From assembly GCF_030272615.1 (NCBI RefSeq), contig NC_081410.1, forward strand, positions 503,306,942 through 503,370,941: a DNA stretch of 64,000 bases, written 5' to 3'. Origin of the DNA: Cryptomeria japonica (Eukaryota > Streptophyta > Pinopsida > Cupressales > Cupressaceae). The position numbers and the translations under genes are program-made. Each line of letters starts with the position of its first letter. Position 1 is the first letter of the stretch. Shown piece after piece: positions 36,330-46,848 of the stretch. The notes below the pieces were generated by a model, which saw only the letters and a list, made by a program, of their open reading frames with translations, searched no databases and had not been told where the DNA came from.

Positions 36330-38159
36330 TCAGTGAGTAGAAGATAGGGGTAGGACCCCTAACTTGCTTCTGAGATACTCAAAAGTGTCCCTTGGCAGTG
36401 GCTTGGTGAAGATATCTGCTATTTGTTCCTTTGTGCTAACATACTCCAACACCACTTTCTTCTCTTGAGCTTCTTCTCTAAGATAATGATATTTGATAGA
36501 GATGTGCTTTGTCTTAGAGTGCATAACATGATTCTTTGAAATGTTAATGGCACTAGTATTGTCACAGAATATAGTTACTGGCTCGGTAACTTTCTCATTT
36601 ATACCTTCCAATAGTTGTTTGATCCATGCTATATCAGTACAATTCAATGTTGCAACAACATATTCAGCTTCTGCTATTGACTGTGAAACACATCCTTGTT
36701 TCTTGTTGAGCCAACTCACTAGTCTTTCTCCTAAAAAGAAAGCTCCTCCACTTGTGCTTTTTCTGTCATCAATGTTGCCTGCCTAATTAGCATCAGTATA
36801 AACTTTTAAATCAAAGTCATTTCCTGTCTGATATACTAAGCCATAATCCTCAATACCTTTCAAGTATCTGAAAATTCTCTTGATTGTTGTCATGTGTGTT
36901 TCCTTGGGATTTGCAGAAAATCTTGCAACTATACCTACTGCATGTGCTATGTCTGGTCTGCTATGAACAACATATTGTAGCTTTCCAATCATGGATCGGT
37001 AAAGTGTCTCATCAACAGATGCAAATTCATCATTTTTTGATAATTTGCAGTTGGTAGTCATAGGAGTACTTACTGGTTTTGAATCCTCCATTCCAAATTT
37101 CTTCAAGATTTCCTTTATGTACTTGGATTGAGTAATGAAAAACTCATCTTTCATTTGCAATATCTGTAAACCTATAAAGTACTTTATCTCACCGATTAGT
37201 GACATCTCAAATTCTTTGCTCATTTCATTTCCAAAGTTCTTGCATAAAGAGTCATTTCCACAAAAGATAATATCATCAACAAATATGGCTGAGATCAGTA
37301 TTCCATTTTCATCATTCTTCATGTACATATTGCTATTTTCACTTGTCCTTATAAAACCAATCTTGATTAAATAAGAGTGCAATCGTTCATACCATGCTCT
37401 AGGTGCTTGTTTCAGACCATATAAAGCTTTGTTCAATTTACATACCTGATCTTTATTCTTGTCTTCAACAAATCCTTCAGGTTGTTCAATAAAAACTTCT
37501 TCTTCTAATATACCATTCAGAAATGCAAATTTGACATCCATTTGATATACCTTGATATTTTTGAAAGCAGTGTATGCCAATAATGTTCTTACTCCTTCAA
37601 GTCTTGCCATAGGTGCAAAAGTATCACCATAATCAATTCACTCTTCTTGAGCATATCCTTTGCAAACTAGTCTTGCTTTATTTCGAATGACCTCACCTTT
37701 TTCATTCAGCTTGTTTCTGAAAATCCACTTTGTATCGATTACATTTTTGTCCTTTGGTCTTGGGACCAGTTTCCATGTGTCATTCTTCTTGATTTGATCA
37801 ATCTCTTCTGTCATAGCATTTATCCAATCTTCACTGTTAAATGCCTCTTTCACTATTCTCGGTTCAAATTTAGATATCAGACATGTGTTCTGTCTCAGTT
37901 TGTTCCTTGTCATCACTGGATCATCTTTATCTCCTATAATTTGACTTGATGCATGATTCCTTCTGACATACTTGGCTAATACAGGCTCGGTAGGCTCTGT
38001 ATGATCTTCTTCATCACTCGGTAACTGAATATCCTCTTTATTTTCTTCAGTAACTCTCTCGGTAGGACTTGTCGGTTGAACATAGACAAATTCTTCATAA
38101 TCTTCTGGTTCCATAGAGTTTCCTTCATCATTTCTTTCTGCAAATTCATCAATTTTCAC
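36330..38159 (-). pseudogene. Element G pol: reverse transcriptase and RNase H
   Basis: Three minus-strand frames in the same phase (38159-37638, 37610-36783, 36719-36330), separated by in-frame stops. The first holds the IN-RT linker and the RT start ([29 protein letters not shown]). The second holds copia RT motifs [24 protein letters not shown] and the active-site FVDDI. The third is RNase H with AEAEYV, CDNTSAI, HSKTKHI and ADIFTKPLP, ending 5' of the polypurine tract. RT after integrase is diagnostic of Ty1/copia. The reading phase differs from integrase, so at least one frameshift lies near 38150. Confidence 0.9.
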
Positions 38160-38898
38160 ATTTGCACTTTCTACTATTTTTGATAGATGATTTGATCAGA
38201 CATTTAAATGCTTTACTTCTAGAAGAATAACCAAGAAATGTTCCTTCACTTTTCTGATCAAACTTTCCATTTCTATCATCTTTGTGTACAAAGATTTTGA
38301 AGTAACTTCCATTAGGTTTCTTGTCATACCATATTTCATATGGAGTCTTCAAAGTTCCTTTCTTTAGTTGTACTCAGTTCAGGGTGTAAACTGTTGTGCT
38401 TATCGCTTCTCTCCAAAATGTTTGTGGCACTTTCTTTTCAATCATCAGGGTTCTGGCACAATCCATAATAGATCTGTTTCTTCTCTCAGCTATCCCATTT
38501 TGCTGTGGAGTTCTCGGTGCAGAGACTTGTCTTTTTATACCATGATCATTGCAGAATAAGTTGAACTCATCAGAAGTGAACTCACCTCCTCTATCAGATC
38601 TAAGACATTTTAGTTGTCTTCCTGTTTCATTTTCAACACTTGCCTTGTACCATTTAAACATTTGAAAAGCTTCTGAATTTTCTTTGAAAAACATAACTGA
38701 CATCATCCTTGAATAATCATCCACAAATAATATGAAATATTTATCACCATAATAACTTTGAACTTTCATAGGACCAAAAAGATTAGTGTGCACAAGATCT
38801 AAAATTCCCTTACAAGTGTAGGACTTACTTGTAAAGCTTGATTTTTTCATCTTACCCATCTGGCATCCTCGGTACATAGCATTCTCGGGTTTTTCCAA
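38149..38898 (-). pseudogene. Element G pol: integrase
   Basis: Two frames in one phase (38898-38374 and 38352-38149). They start with the GAG-pre-integrase Cys motif and GKM (CQMGKMKKSSF), then the integrase core: DLVHTNLFGPM, FVDDYSRMMSV and PQQNGIAERRNR, giving the D, D, E set. The C-terminal part (KTPYEIWYDKKP) follows after a stop. The phase differs from gag-PR and from RT, so small indels flank it. Confidence 0.9.
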
Positions 38899-39122
38899 AC
38901 TCAGTAGACCTCTTACTCAGTGCTTCTTGCTTATTTTGATCAGATTATCAAAATTTACATGACAACACCTTTTATGCCATAACTGATATCATCTATCTTT
39001 GCATACATACACTTGTTCTGAGTTGAGTCAAGATGAAATGTATTACCTCTTGTTTGTGTCCTGGTAGCATCTAACTTTCCATGCTTATCATGAACTTTGA
39101 CAATTCCTTTCTGAAATTCTAT

Positions 39123-40436
39123 TCAGTAACCTGTATTGTTTAGCTGTGCTACACTCAACAAATTGTATTTCAATCCTTCAACCCAATAAACATCATTACA
39201 TTTAGCATTGTCAAGAAGTGTTATGGATCCTTTACCTTTTACCGGACATGGTGCATCATTACCAAATCTTACATAACCTCCATCATAATCTTCTAACATA
39301 ACAAACTTGTGTTTATCACCTGTCACGTGATGTGAGAATCCACTATCTATGATCCACGAATCATTAGTTTTTAAGTGAGATATTAGGGCTTTTTCTTCAT
39401 ACCTTTCTTCATCTGATCCATCTTTGATGGCCACATAAACTACTTTCTCTGTATCAGTTTCATCTGATTTATCATCATTGGATTCCTCATCGGCTATTAG
39501 GCATGACTTTCTATCTCTTCTTTTGAAGTCTCGGTATCCTCTGTATTGATTATTTTTCTGTCTGTCATCTCAGTAATCTCTCTTTTCAGTAGAATCTTTG
39601 TCAGGACAGTTAGAAGTCATATGTCCTATCTTATCACAATTGAAACATTTCAAAGGTAGTTTTCCTTTATACTTACCTTTGCCTCTCGGTAACCTTCTAG
39701 CTAATAGTGCTTCAAACTCTTCTTGCTTTCTGATTTCCTCATACAGTTTGTGTACTTCTTCCATGTTCTTACGAAATGTTTCACTTGCTCCACTGTGATT
39801 CCCTTTAGAATACTTATACTTTCTATCATTGTAATCATCAGACTCATCAAGATGAAAAGAACTAAATGCAGATTCAACTTTATTTACCGAAGACCCACCG
39901 TTATCAAAATTACTTAACTCAAATGCATGTAGATTACCAATAGTAGCATCCAAAGAAACTGGCATATTGGGTACAGACCTCAATTCATTGATTGCAGAGA
40001 GTTGGATTGCATAAGCAGGTAGAAGGGTTCTCAATAACTTACTTGTGACATCCTTTTCTTCAATGGTTCCTCTCGCTCCTTTGATTTGATTGGCAATCTC
40101 CTTTAGTCTTGTACTGTACTGGGTTATGTTCTCACCTTCATTCATCCTCATAGATTCAAGTTGTTCTCTTAGACTATCCATTTTTGCTCTTTGAACATGT
40201 TCATCACCGCCATACACAGATATGAGCTTGTCCCACATTGCCTTGGCATCATTGCAGCCTTCTAGATCATTAAACTCTGAGTCAGTCAATGCAGATGTTA
40301 TTTCAATCATTGCTTGAATATGTTCTTGCTTTGCCTTTATCTCTTCCATTGTCAATGGATAGGTGCTAGGTGTAATAAAATCATTCTCTGGATAATATAC
40401 AACATATTCTCCAACTCCTGATAGGTGCAGCTTCAT
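39123..40436 (-). pseudogene. Element G gag and protease
   Basis: One phase from 40436 to 39123. The 288-codon gag frame has the copia capsid family (ALTDSEFNDLEGCNDAKAMW, YSTRLKEIANQIKG) and a CX2CX4HX4C knuckle (CFNCDKIGHMTSNC). It ends at a TGA at 39570 where the sister copy has CGA, a CpG-type transition. Beyond the stop the frame continues through an acidic linker into the aspartic protease region with DSGFSHHVTG (39434-39123). Confidence 0.9.
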
Positions 40437-40547
40437 CCTTTTCTGCCATGTAGAGAAACTAGACTTGTTTATCTTTGGTGCATCCCTCTTGTACAGCTTT
40501 GGATCTTTGCCTTAAGTACCTTTAAACTTTTTCTTCTGGAGTCCAAA

Positions 40548-40559
40548 GCTCTGATACCA
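40548..40559 (-). promoter_or_regulatory. Primer-binding site of element G
   Basis: TGGTATCAGAGC on the minus strand, 2 nt inside the LTR end at 40562, complementary to initiator tRNA-Met. Confidence 0.85.
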
Positions 40560-40561
40560 AT

Positions 40562-41213
40562 TGATAGTTATGATACTTAATGCAAGTATAGATGCCAAGC
40601 TAACAAGATGAGAGGGGGTGGGGGTGAATCATACAAACTTAATCTTCCATAAAAACAACAGATTCAACCTCGATAAGATATACTTCAGTATTATAACCAA
40701 AACTGCTAAACATGCAAACTCATAAGCATATAAACATCATAACACTCATAACACCAAATTTAACGTGGAAACCCAAATAGGGAAAAACTACTGTGGGATT
40801 TCAGACCCACTAATAAATATACTCTTCTAGAGTATGCTCGGTTAAAAGAAAATCCTATTAAAGATTACAAACACATTGATAGATGTGACCCAGTTAAGGG
40901 ATTTCCCTCAGATCTGTTAAGATCTTCACCTTGTTAGAAGTGACCTTGTTAGAGGGTTTCAAACACTCAATCAGAATGTCACCTTGCTAGAGGGTTTTAC
41001 AAATAAGACTGTTAAGTCCACTCGGTTAAGAGATTTTTTATTACTTCACAAAATAGCAGTAATAAAAATCTATCTGCAACTTCACATCTAAAATGCTAAA
41101 GCAGACTCTTATTTGCTCAATACAATCTATTCATAGGACTTATCTTGTCCCTTTGCTAGGCCCTATACTCTGTTATTCAAACAGGTCTTGAAGCTTCTAT
41201 GCTCGGTAATTAC
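40562..41213 (-). repeat. 5' LTR of element G, 3' portion
   Basis: Matches the 3' portion of the LTR at 34454-35970. The match breaks at ATTAC (41209-41213), where element C inserted, and resumes at 45170. It contains the GGGTTTCCACGT-type box (40763-40788) and the C-run box (about 40611-40627). Confidence 0.9.
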
Positions 41214-42454
41214 TGTCTACCCCAACTATAATGACAATAATACCTCTAATTGAAATGTCAATCCAAAGTTTGGACATTCATATTGTAGAGTTTACTATTC
41301 TCATGGCTGGTGTTCATTTAGTTGTCAATCCAGGAATGTAAAACTTGAAATGGGTCTGCAATATATATGCACTAAGCTCCTTAAATGATTATTCTTAATT
41401 ACTGTAATAAAGGTAGGAATGGAAATCATAAAGACAAAATAAAAGCTTTTCAAAACTCTGTTGAAATGGACTAATAGAAATACCAGAGATCACACTGTTC
41501 TGCCTTGGCTGCAGGAACAGTCAAAGGATCTATTTCTAGTGGCTGCAGGAACAACCCAGTCATGAACTTCTACTGCAACTATGTAAAAACTAACTTCAAT
41601 AATCATAAACACAGGGTCACTCACCAAGTGGGCCCCCTTGGATGAGTGATATCAAACTCTCAGCAAAGAACTCTTAATAGATCAGAATAAGATATTTTTT
41701 ATTCATTTCTTCTTGAAAGACGATTACATATTCAAAAAGAGAAAATTCAGAATACTTGACAAAAACTCTGCTCAATCCCTTTCCATTTTGTCTAACTCTC
41801 AGAAAAGAAGGAAGAGCTTATTATAAAGAAAAGACAAACTACAATGGATAACTCCAATTATGCCCAGAAGAAAAGGCGGATCACTGTCAGATGAAGGGGA
41901 TAACAGAGAGCTTGGCTGCAGGAACTGTGGATCTGAAACCGAACCATAGTCTTTGCACACCAAAGAGATATTTTGTAGATTAAACATGCACCAGAGTTAA
42001 ACTCCCATGGTGAAGTACAACTACTCCGATTATGCCATAGATCGCGCTTTCTTGATCTCCTTTAATTTGACCTCCAGCTATCTGACATGATTCTCCAGTC
42101 CTTAGGCACGAAAGAGAATTCCCCACCGCAGCATAAATTATTATCTGTACTAAAACAGAAACAATATACAAGGACATGCATATATATCTTACTTAACTAA
42201 TACATTCATTAATTCACATATGAAATCACCCTAAATAATCCACATATCACAGGGACAAACCATTTGGCTGTAGGAATAAATTGGCATGGCTGTAGGAATT
42301 AACAGACAAGGTTCAAACATGATTTCTTAAGTTCAGTTTTAAAACATGGATTACATATAGTCAATTCACAATATTTTACTATCACAATACAACCGAAAAG
42401 ATACCAAAAACCTAAGAGTCCTGATAAAAAATATGTCAATACACCGACTTATCA
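41214..42454 (-). repeat. 3' LTR of element C
   Basis: 1241 bp, TG...CA termini. On the plus strand a TTGGCTGCAGGAA-like motif occurs five times (about 41505, 41539, 41922, 42264, 42287), and all five recur in the other LTR. Scattered substitutions distinguish the two LTRs. Short frames in it are shadows. Confidence 0.9.
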
Positions 42455-42466
42455 TGCCCCCCAACT

Positions 42467-43897
42467 TTAAGGGTTTGCTGCTCCTGCAGCAAAAGGAAAT
42501 TTTTTTATTTTTGCTGAAACTTTGAAATCACCAATAGTGTCTTGTCTAGTTCCCTTGGAAGGCAAATTCCAATAAAATCCCTTCATTTTCTCTAACTTGG
42601 ACCATCTAGTTGTTTCTTCAACATCTACATCATAATTTTGTTCTGTTGGTTGGCATGCCAAAAGTGGCCACATTAGGATAGGAGGCTGAAAGATTAATGG
42701 TAACCAATTATTGGATTTCTCCCTTCCTAGCTGTATGTACTTGGAGGCTCTCTGTATAGCTGCATGAAAATTCTATAATGAGTAGGGTTCTCCCAGTTTT
42801 AAATGATCTGGTAGATGACTCCAGCATTGAGTTAGTCCCTCTAGTGTTGTTGTCCTATGGGTTTGAACTAATTGCTCATACGCTTGATAGAATTCCTCTC
42901 TCATTGGAAGTACTATCTTACTAACATCATCCCTTATTAGCAACTTTTGCCAATCATAATACAAAACCTTGGGTGCTTTTGATTCCCTCCTCAATGGCAA
43001 TGGACAGTCAAGTTCCAATTTTTCAAACTCCCTAGCTTGTGGTCCTATAATCATTTCATTTTGTATCCAAGACATTAGAGCTCTGAGATGGATATCCCCA
43101 ATGTACAACAAAGGATTCCATTCTCTGTCCTGGGGTATAGCATAATTATGTAAATATAATTCACATAACAGGTTCCTTATAGAATGTGGGGAGGTTTGAT
43201 AAGCATGATAGAATTCCTCAGGTGTTTCCAAGGATGGATTAAGGTCCCTTACTATACAGTTTAATCTGAAATTTAGATACCATTCTTTCAAGTGCACTGC
43301 ATAAATTCTTGGGGGAGCCCTACACTGCATTATCTCAGGAACCATACTATAGATCTCTTCTACCTTAGTCTCCAATTCTTTAATTCTATTATTTTTCTTC
43401 TCAATCTCTTTTTGCTGCTTATTAATTATTCCTTGCAACCTATCCTTCTCTATTTCCCATTGCCTAAAGAATGTTAAAGCAATTGATAAGCTAGTTAGGG
43501 ATGAAGGAGTTCTTATGGGTCCTACCTTAGACCGTGGGATTTCTTCAATAACTTCCTCATTCTGGATTGACATATTTCCCACGTTTTCTTCAGGTTGTTG
43601 TGGAACGTCATTAGTAATCTCCTCACATTGCAATGCTACTAGATTTGCAAGCTTATCCATTACAATTTCTTCCTGAATTGCTTCTTGGATTTCTTCTCCT
43701 GCAAGATTTTCTTGAATTTCTTCTTCTGTAGCATTTTCTTGAATTTCCTCTTCTGTAGGGTTTTCTTGAATTTCCTTTTCTATAGCATCTTCTTCTTCTG
43801 AAGTTTCTACTACAATCACCTTTGTTGGCTTACTCACTGGTTGAGTCTTCTGTGTCGTCCTTCTTGTTCTCCTAACATAAACTTTTAAAACAAACAT
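42467..43897 (-). pseudogene. Element C ORF: unknown coiled-coil protein, one internal TAG
   Basis: An ATG at 43897 opens 374 codons to a TAG at 42773-42775. The same frame then continues for about 101 codons to TAA at 42467, so the whole ~476-codon frame fills about 97% of the interior. Visible parts: a basic N-terminus (VRRTRRTT); an acidic repeat with about five variants of ENPTEEEIQ; a coiled coil (about residues 150-195); then a mixed alpha-type region with EEFYHAYQ and later EEFYQAYEQ, an apparent internal repeat. There is no signal peptide, zinc knuckle, protease or RT motif. The role is unknown; a divergent capsid-like protein is one possibility. The stop could be a CAG-to-TAG change or a readthrough codon. 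The start lies about 17 nt from the primer site and the TAA abuts the polypurine tract. Confidence 0.7.
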
Positions 43898-43924
43898 AGG
43901 AGTTTTTTCTTTTGCTCAATACCT

Positions 43925-45164
43925 CTTACCCCAACTATAATGACAATAATACCTCTAATTGAAATCTCAATCTGAAGTTTGGACATTCATATTGTAGAGT
44001 TTACTATTCTCATGGCTGGTGTTCATTTAGTTGTCAATCCAAGAACGTAAAACTTGAAATGGGTCTACAATATATATGCACTAAGGTCCTTGAATGATTA
44101 TTCTTAATTACTATAAGAAATGTAGGAATGGAAATCATAAAGACTAAATGAAAGCTTTTCAAAACTCTGCTGAAATGAACTATTGGAAATAAAAGAGATC
44201 ACACTGTTCTGCCTTAGCTGTAGGAATAATCAAAGGATCTATTTCCATTGGCTGCAGGAACAAACCAGTCATGAACTTCTACTGCAACTAAGTAAAAACT
44301 AACTTCAATAATCATAAACACGGGATCACTCACCAAGTGGGCCCCCTTGGATGAATGATATCAAACTCTCAGCAAAGAACTCTTAATAGATCAGAATAAG
44401 ATATTTTTTATTCATTTCTTCCTGAAAGACGATTACATATTCAAAAAGAGAAAATTCAAAATACTTGACAAAAACTTTGCTCAATCCCTTTCCATTCTGT
44501 CTAACTCTCAGAAAAGAAGGAAGAGCTTATTATAAAGAAAAGACAAACTACAATGGATAACTCCAATTACACCTAGAAGAAAAGGCGGATCACTGTTAGA
44601 TGAAGGGGATAATAGAGAGCTTGGCTGCAGGAACTGTGGATCTGAAATCGAACCACAGTCTTTGCATGCCAAAGAGATATTTTGTAGATTAAACATGCAC
44701 TGAAGTTAAACTCCCATGGTGAAGTACAACTACTCCGATTATACCATAGATCGTGCTCGCTTGAATCTCCTTCAATTTGACCTCCAGCTGTCTGACGTGA
44801 TTCTCCAGTCCTTAAGCACGAAAGAGAATTTTCCACTGCAACATCAATTATTATCTGCACTAAAACAGAAACAATATACAAGGACATGCATATTTATCTT
44901 ACTTAACTAATACATTCATTAATTCACATATGAAATCATCCTAAATACTTTGCATATCACAGGGACAAACCATTTGGCTACAAGAATAAATTGGCATGGC
45001 TGCAGGAATTAATAGACAAGGTTCAAACATGATTTCTTAAGTTCAGTTTTAAAACATGGATTACATATAGTCAATTCACAATATTTTACTATCACAATGC
45101 AACCGAAAAGATACCAAAAACCTAAGAGTCCTGATAAAAAACATGTCAATACACTGACTTATCA
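43925..45164 (-). repeat. 5' LTR of element C
   Basis: About 1240 bp. Matches 41214-42454 with scattered substitutions. The 45164 end is exact (next to ATTAC). The inner end is set by comparison, because the terminal bases differ from the other LTR. Confidence 0.85.
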
Positions 45165-45169
45165 ATTAC

Positions 45170-46043
45170 TATGTAGCATCCATGTGCTTACACTTGCCCA
45201 CATACATTGTTTATCAATAGTTCCTTATTTATAAACAATTTGCTAACTGCTTAATCTCCTTGATCACATATCCCATGATCAATCATAGCCATCAAATCTT
45301 TAAACTTGACCAGAATCAATGTATCCTTTGATCTTAAAACATTTTACCTCGCCTTGGAACTTGCATACATTTCTTGGAACTTGTGCTAAGGTATTGTGGT
45401 TCAATCTACGTTGTAGATCTTTTTGCCAATTTTCCTTTGCCATAGATTCTTTAACAAACTTCATGCACAACATACCAATCATTTAATTAGTTCCAGCTCA
45501 TCAGCTTCCTTCATTAAATAACGCTTTTAATCATTTAATGCATTTTGTTACAGCTTGGTTGCAACTCGGTAAATACTAAACTTCACTCGGTAGACCTTCC
45601 GTCTTCATTAACCAATAGCGATAACCTTAGGGTTTACCGACTAGGTTCCTTAGGGTTTACCAACTAGGTTCTTTGCTCAGTAACATAGTATAGTATTAAC
45701 CTTTCAATCAACAACATATGTAGGATATCAAAACAATCTAAACATCATGATCTCATCATTGTCTAACTTGGTAATAGTTGCCCATTGAATAACTTATTCC
45801 TCCCCTAATTCATCACATTCTTTCTATGCCTTTTACCGACATCTTTATACTCACCAAATCATACTTCGTAAGATATGGCAACATCATACTAAATTAGAAA
45901 ATCAATTTCTTGACATCAATGACAAAATAATAATATTAAGACAGTAAACATCCTTAGTCAGTTATATCTATAATCATCAACAACCTTCTCAATATCCTAA
46001 TTGAAATGCCAACAATCTCCCCTTGTCTGTTATAATGCCAACA
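45170..46043 (-). repeat. 5' LTR of element G, 5' portion
   Basis: Continues the G LTR after the insertion of C. It ends at AATGCCAACA (minus-strand start TGTTGGCATT) and includes the extra terminal unit also present at 35942-35970. Together with 40562-41213 it gives 1526 bp, close to the 1517 bp of the other G LTR. Confidence 0.9.
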
Positions 46044-46848
46044 ATTTTTTGAATAGGTGAAACCCCACCCCCCCCGGTGTTTAATTCTCTTTTCTTTTTT
46101 TTTAGACTATTAGAGTATCTCTTATTTTTGTGCTTGTTTTGATTATGTGACATAATCTAGTCATTGCATACCCTTTTTTTTTTTTTGCAAATTCTTGATG
46201 AAATGTTCATACCAAAGAGATTATAAGAAGAATTCAATGATGATTTATTACTTTATATAAATCAATATCATTTTATGAGTGTATCATTGTTTTCTTTTCA
46301 TTTTGGCTGTAAATGTTCAAAAAATATGAAATGCATGCTCACGTTAGATTTGCATGCACATGAAAGTAGAGGTAGATTGTAGCATTGAAATTAATATATC
46401 GTATATTTCCTAGTTAATTTATTTTTTATCTTGATGGGAATGTCTTAATGCATTAACATATTGTCAAATAACATGCTCCTGTGTTAAGATTGTCTCACCA
46501 AATGATTCCAAATCTTAAGATTTAAATTCATATTCCAACTAACTTTATAATCTAACATACATTTATATAACATATTGGTATACATAATATTAACATTATA
46601 AGACATGTATAATGACATGCTTGGGAATCTTAAATTCAAGTCAGAAATTATTGAAGAACTTCTATAAATGAAAACATAGAACATTTGACTTTTATAAAAG
46701 AATTTTACAATGAAGTAAACTATAGAATTTACTTTCAAATAGTTAGCTTTTGAAATGTCATTTTTAGTAAGACTCATTATAAACAATTCAATGACTTTAA
46801 AGAATGACTACCCTTAAGAAGTTGAAAAAAAATGTGATCAAGAACACA
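46044..46848. other. AT-rich spacer
   Basis: T-runs and AT-rich sequence follow the G LTR. A C-run followed by GGTGTTTAATTC near 46068-46085 recalls other retroelement ends, but nothing firm can be assigned. A 100-codon minus-strand frame is low-complexity and not taken as a gene. Confidence 0.45.

Larger units (their letters stand above)
41214..45164 (-). mobile_element. Non-autonomous LTR element C, single-ORF type
   Basis: 3951 bp with ~1240 bp LTRs at both ends and a 5 bp target duplication ATTAC (41209-41213 and 45165-45169). Removing it restores the LTR of element G, proving later insertion. The 1470 bp interior contains one long minus-strand frame and no gag zinc knuckle, protease, integrase or RT motif. 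A polypurine-like GTTGGGGGGCA precedes the 3' LTR start (TGATAAGTCGG on the minus strand, at 42454). A degenerate initiator-Met-like primer site (AGGTATTGAGC) sits just inside the 5' LTR at about 43914-43924. It must have moved using enzymes supplied in trans. Confidence 0.9.
32617..46043 (-). mobile_element. Copia element G in tandem (LTR-internal-LTR-partial internal)
   Basis: Read on the minus strand: 5' LTR (46043-45170 joined to 41213-40562, split by element C), a complete internal region (40561-35971) with gag-PR-IN-RT-RH order, a second LTR (35970-34454), then a second primer-binding site with gag, protease and the start of integrase, cut off at 32617. The partial copy matches 40561 down to about 38728. 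The shared middle LTR points to unequal recombination between related elements, followed by loss of the far end. No intact coding frame remains. The pentamer to the right (46044-46048) is ATTTT; its partner on the left is lost. Confidence 0.85.

Noticed and set aside
36541-39917. Plus-strand frames opposite copia pol and gag
   Set aside because: Shadows of the minus-strand coding sequence.
42773-42775. Programmed TAG readthrough in the element C ORF
   Set aside because: Possible in principle, but the following bases (AATTTT) do not match the known CARYYA readthrough context, and TAG decay is common in this window. Kept only as an alternative.
41799-44887. Matching short frames (about 60-100 codons) in both LTRs of element C
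   Set aside because: They are duplicated only because the LTRs are; they are interrupted differently in each copy and carry no motif.
46484-46786. 100-codon minus-strand frame rich in Tyr, Ile, Ser and Asn
   Set aside because: AT-rich low-complexity translation; no homologue recognised and no gene context.
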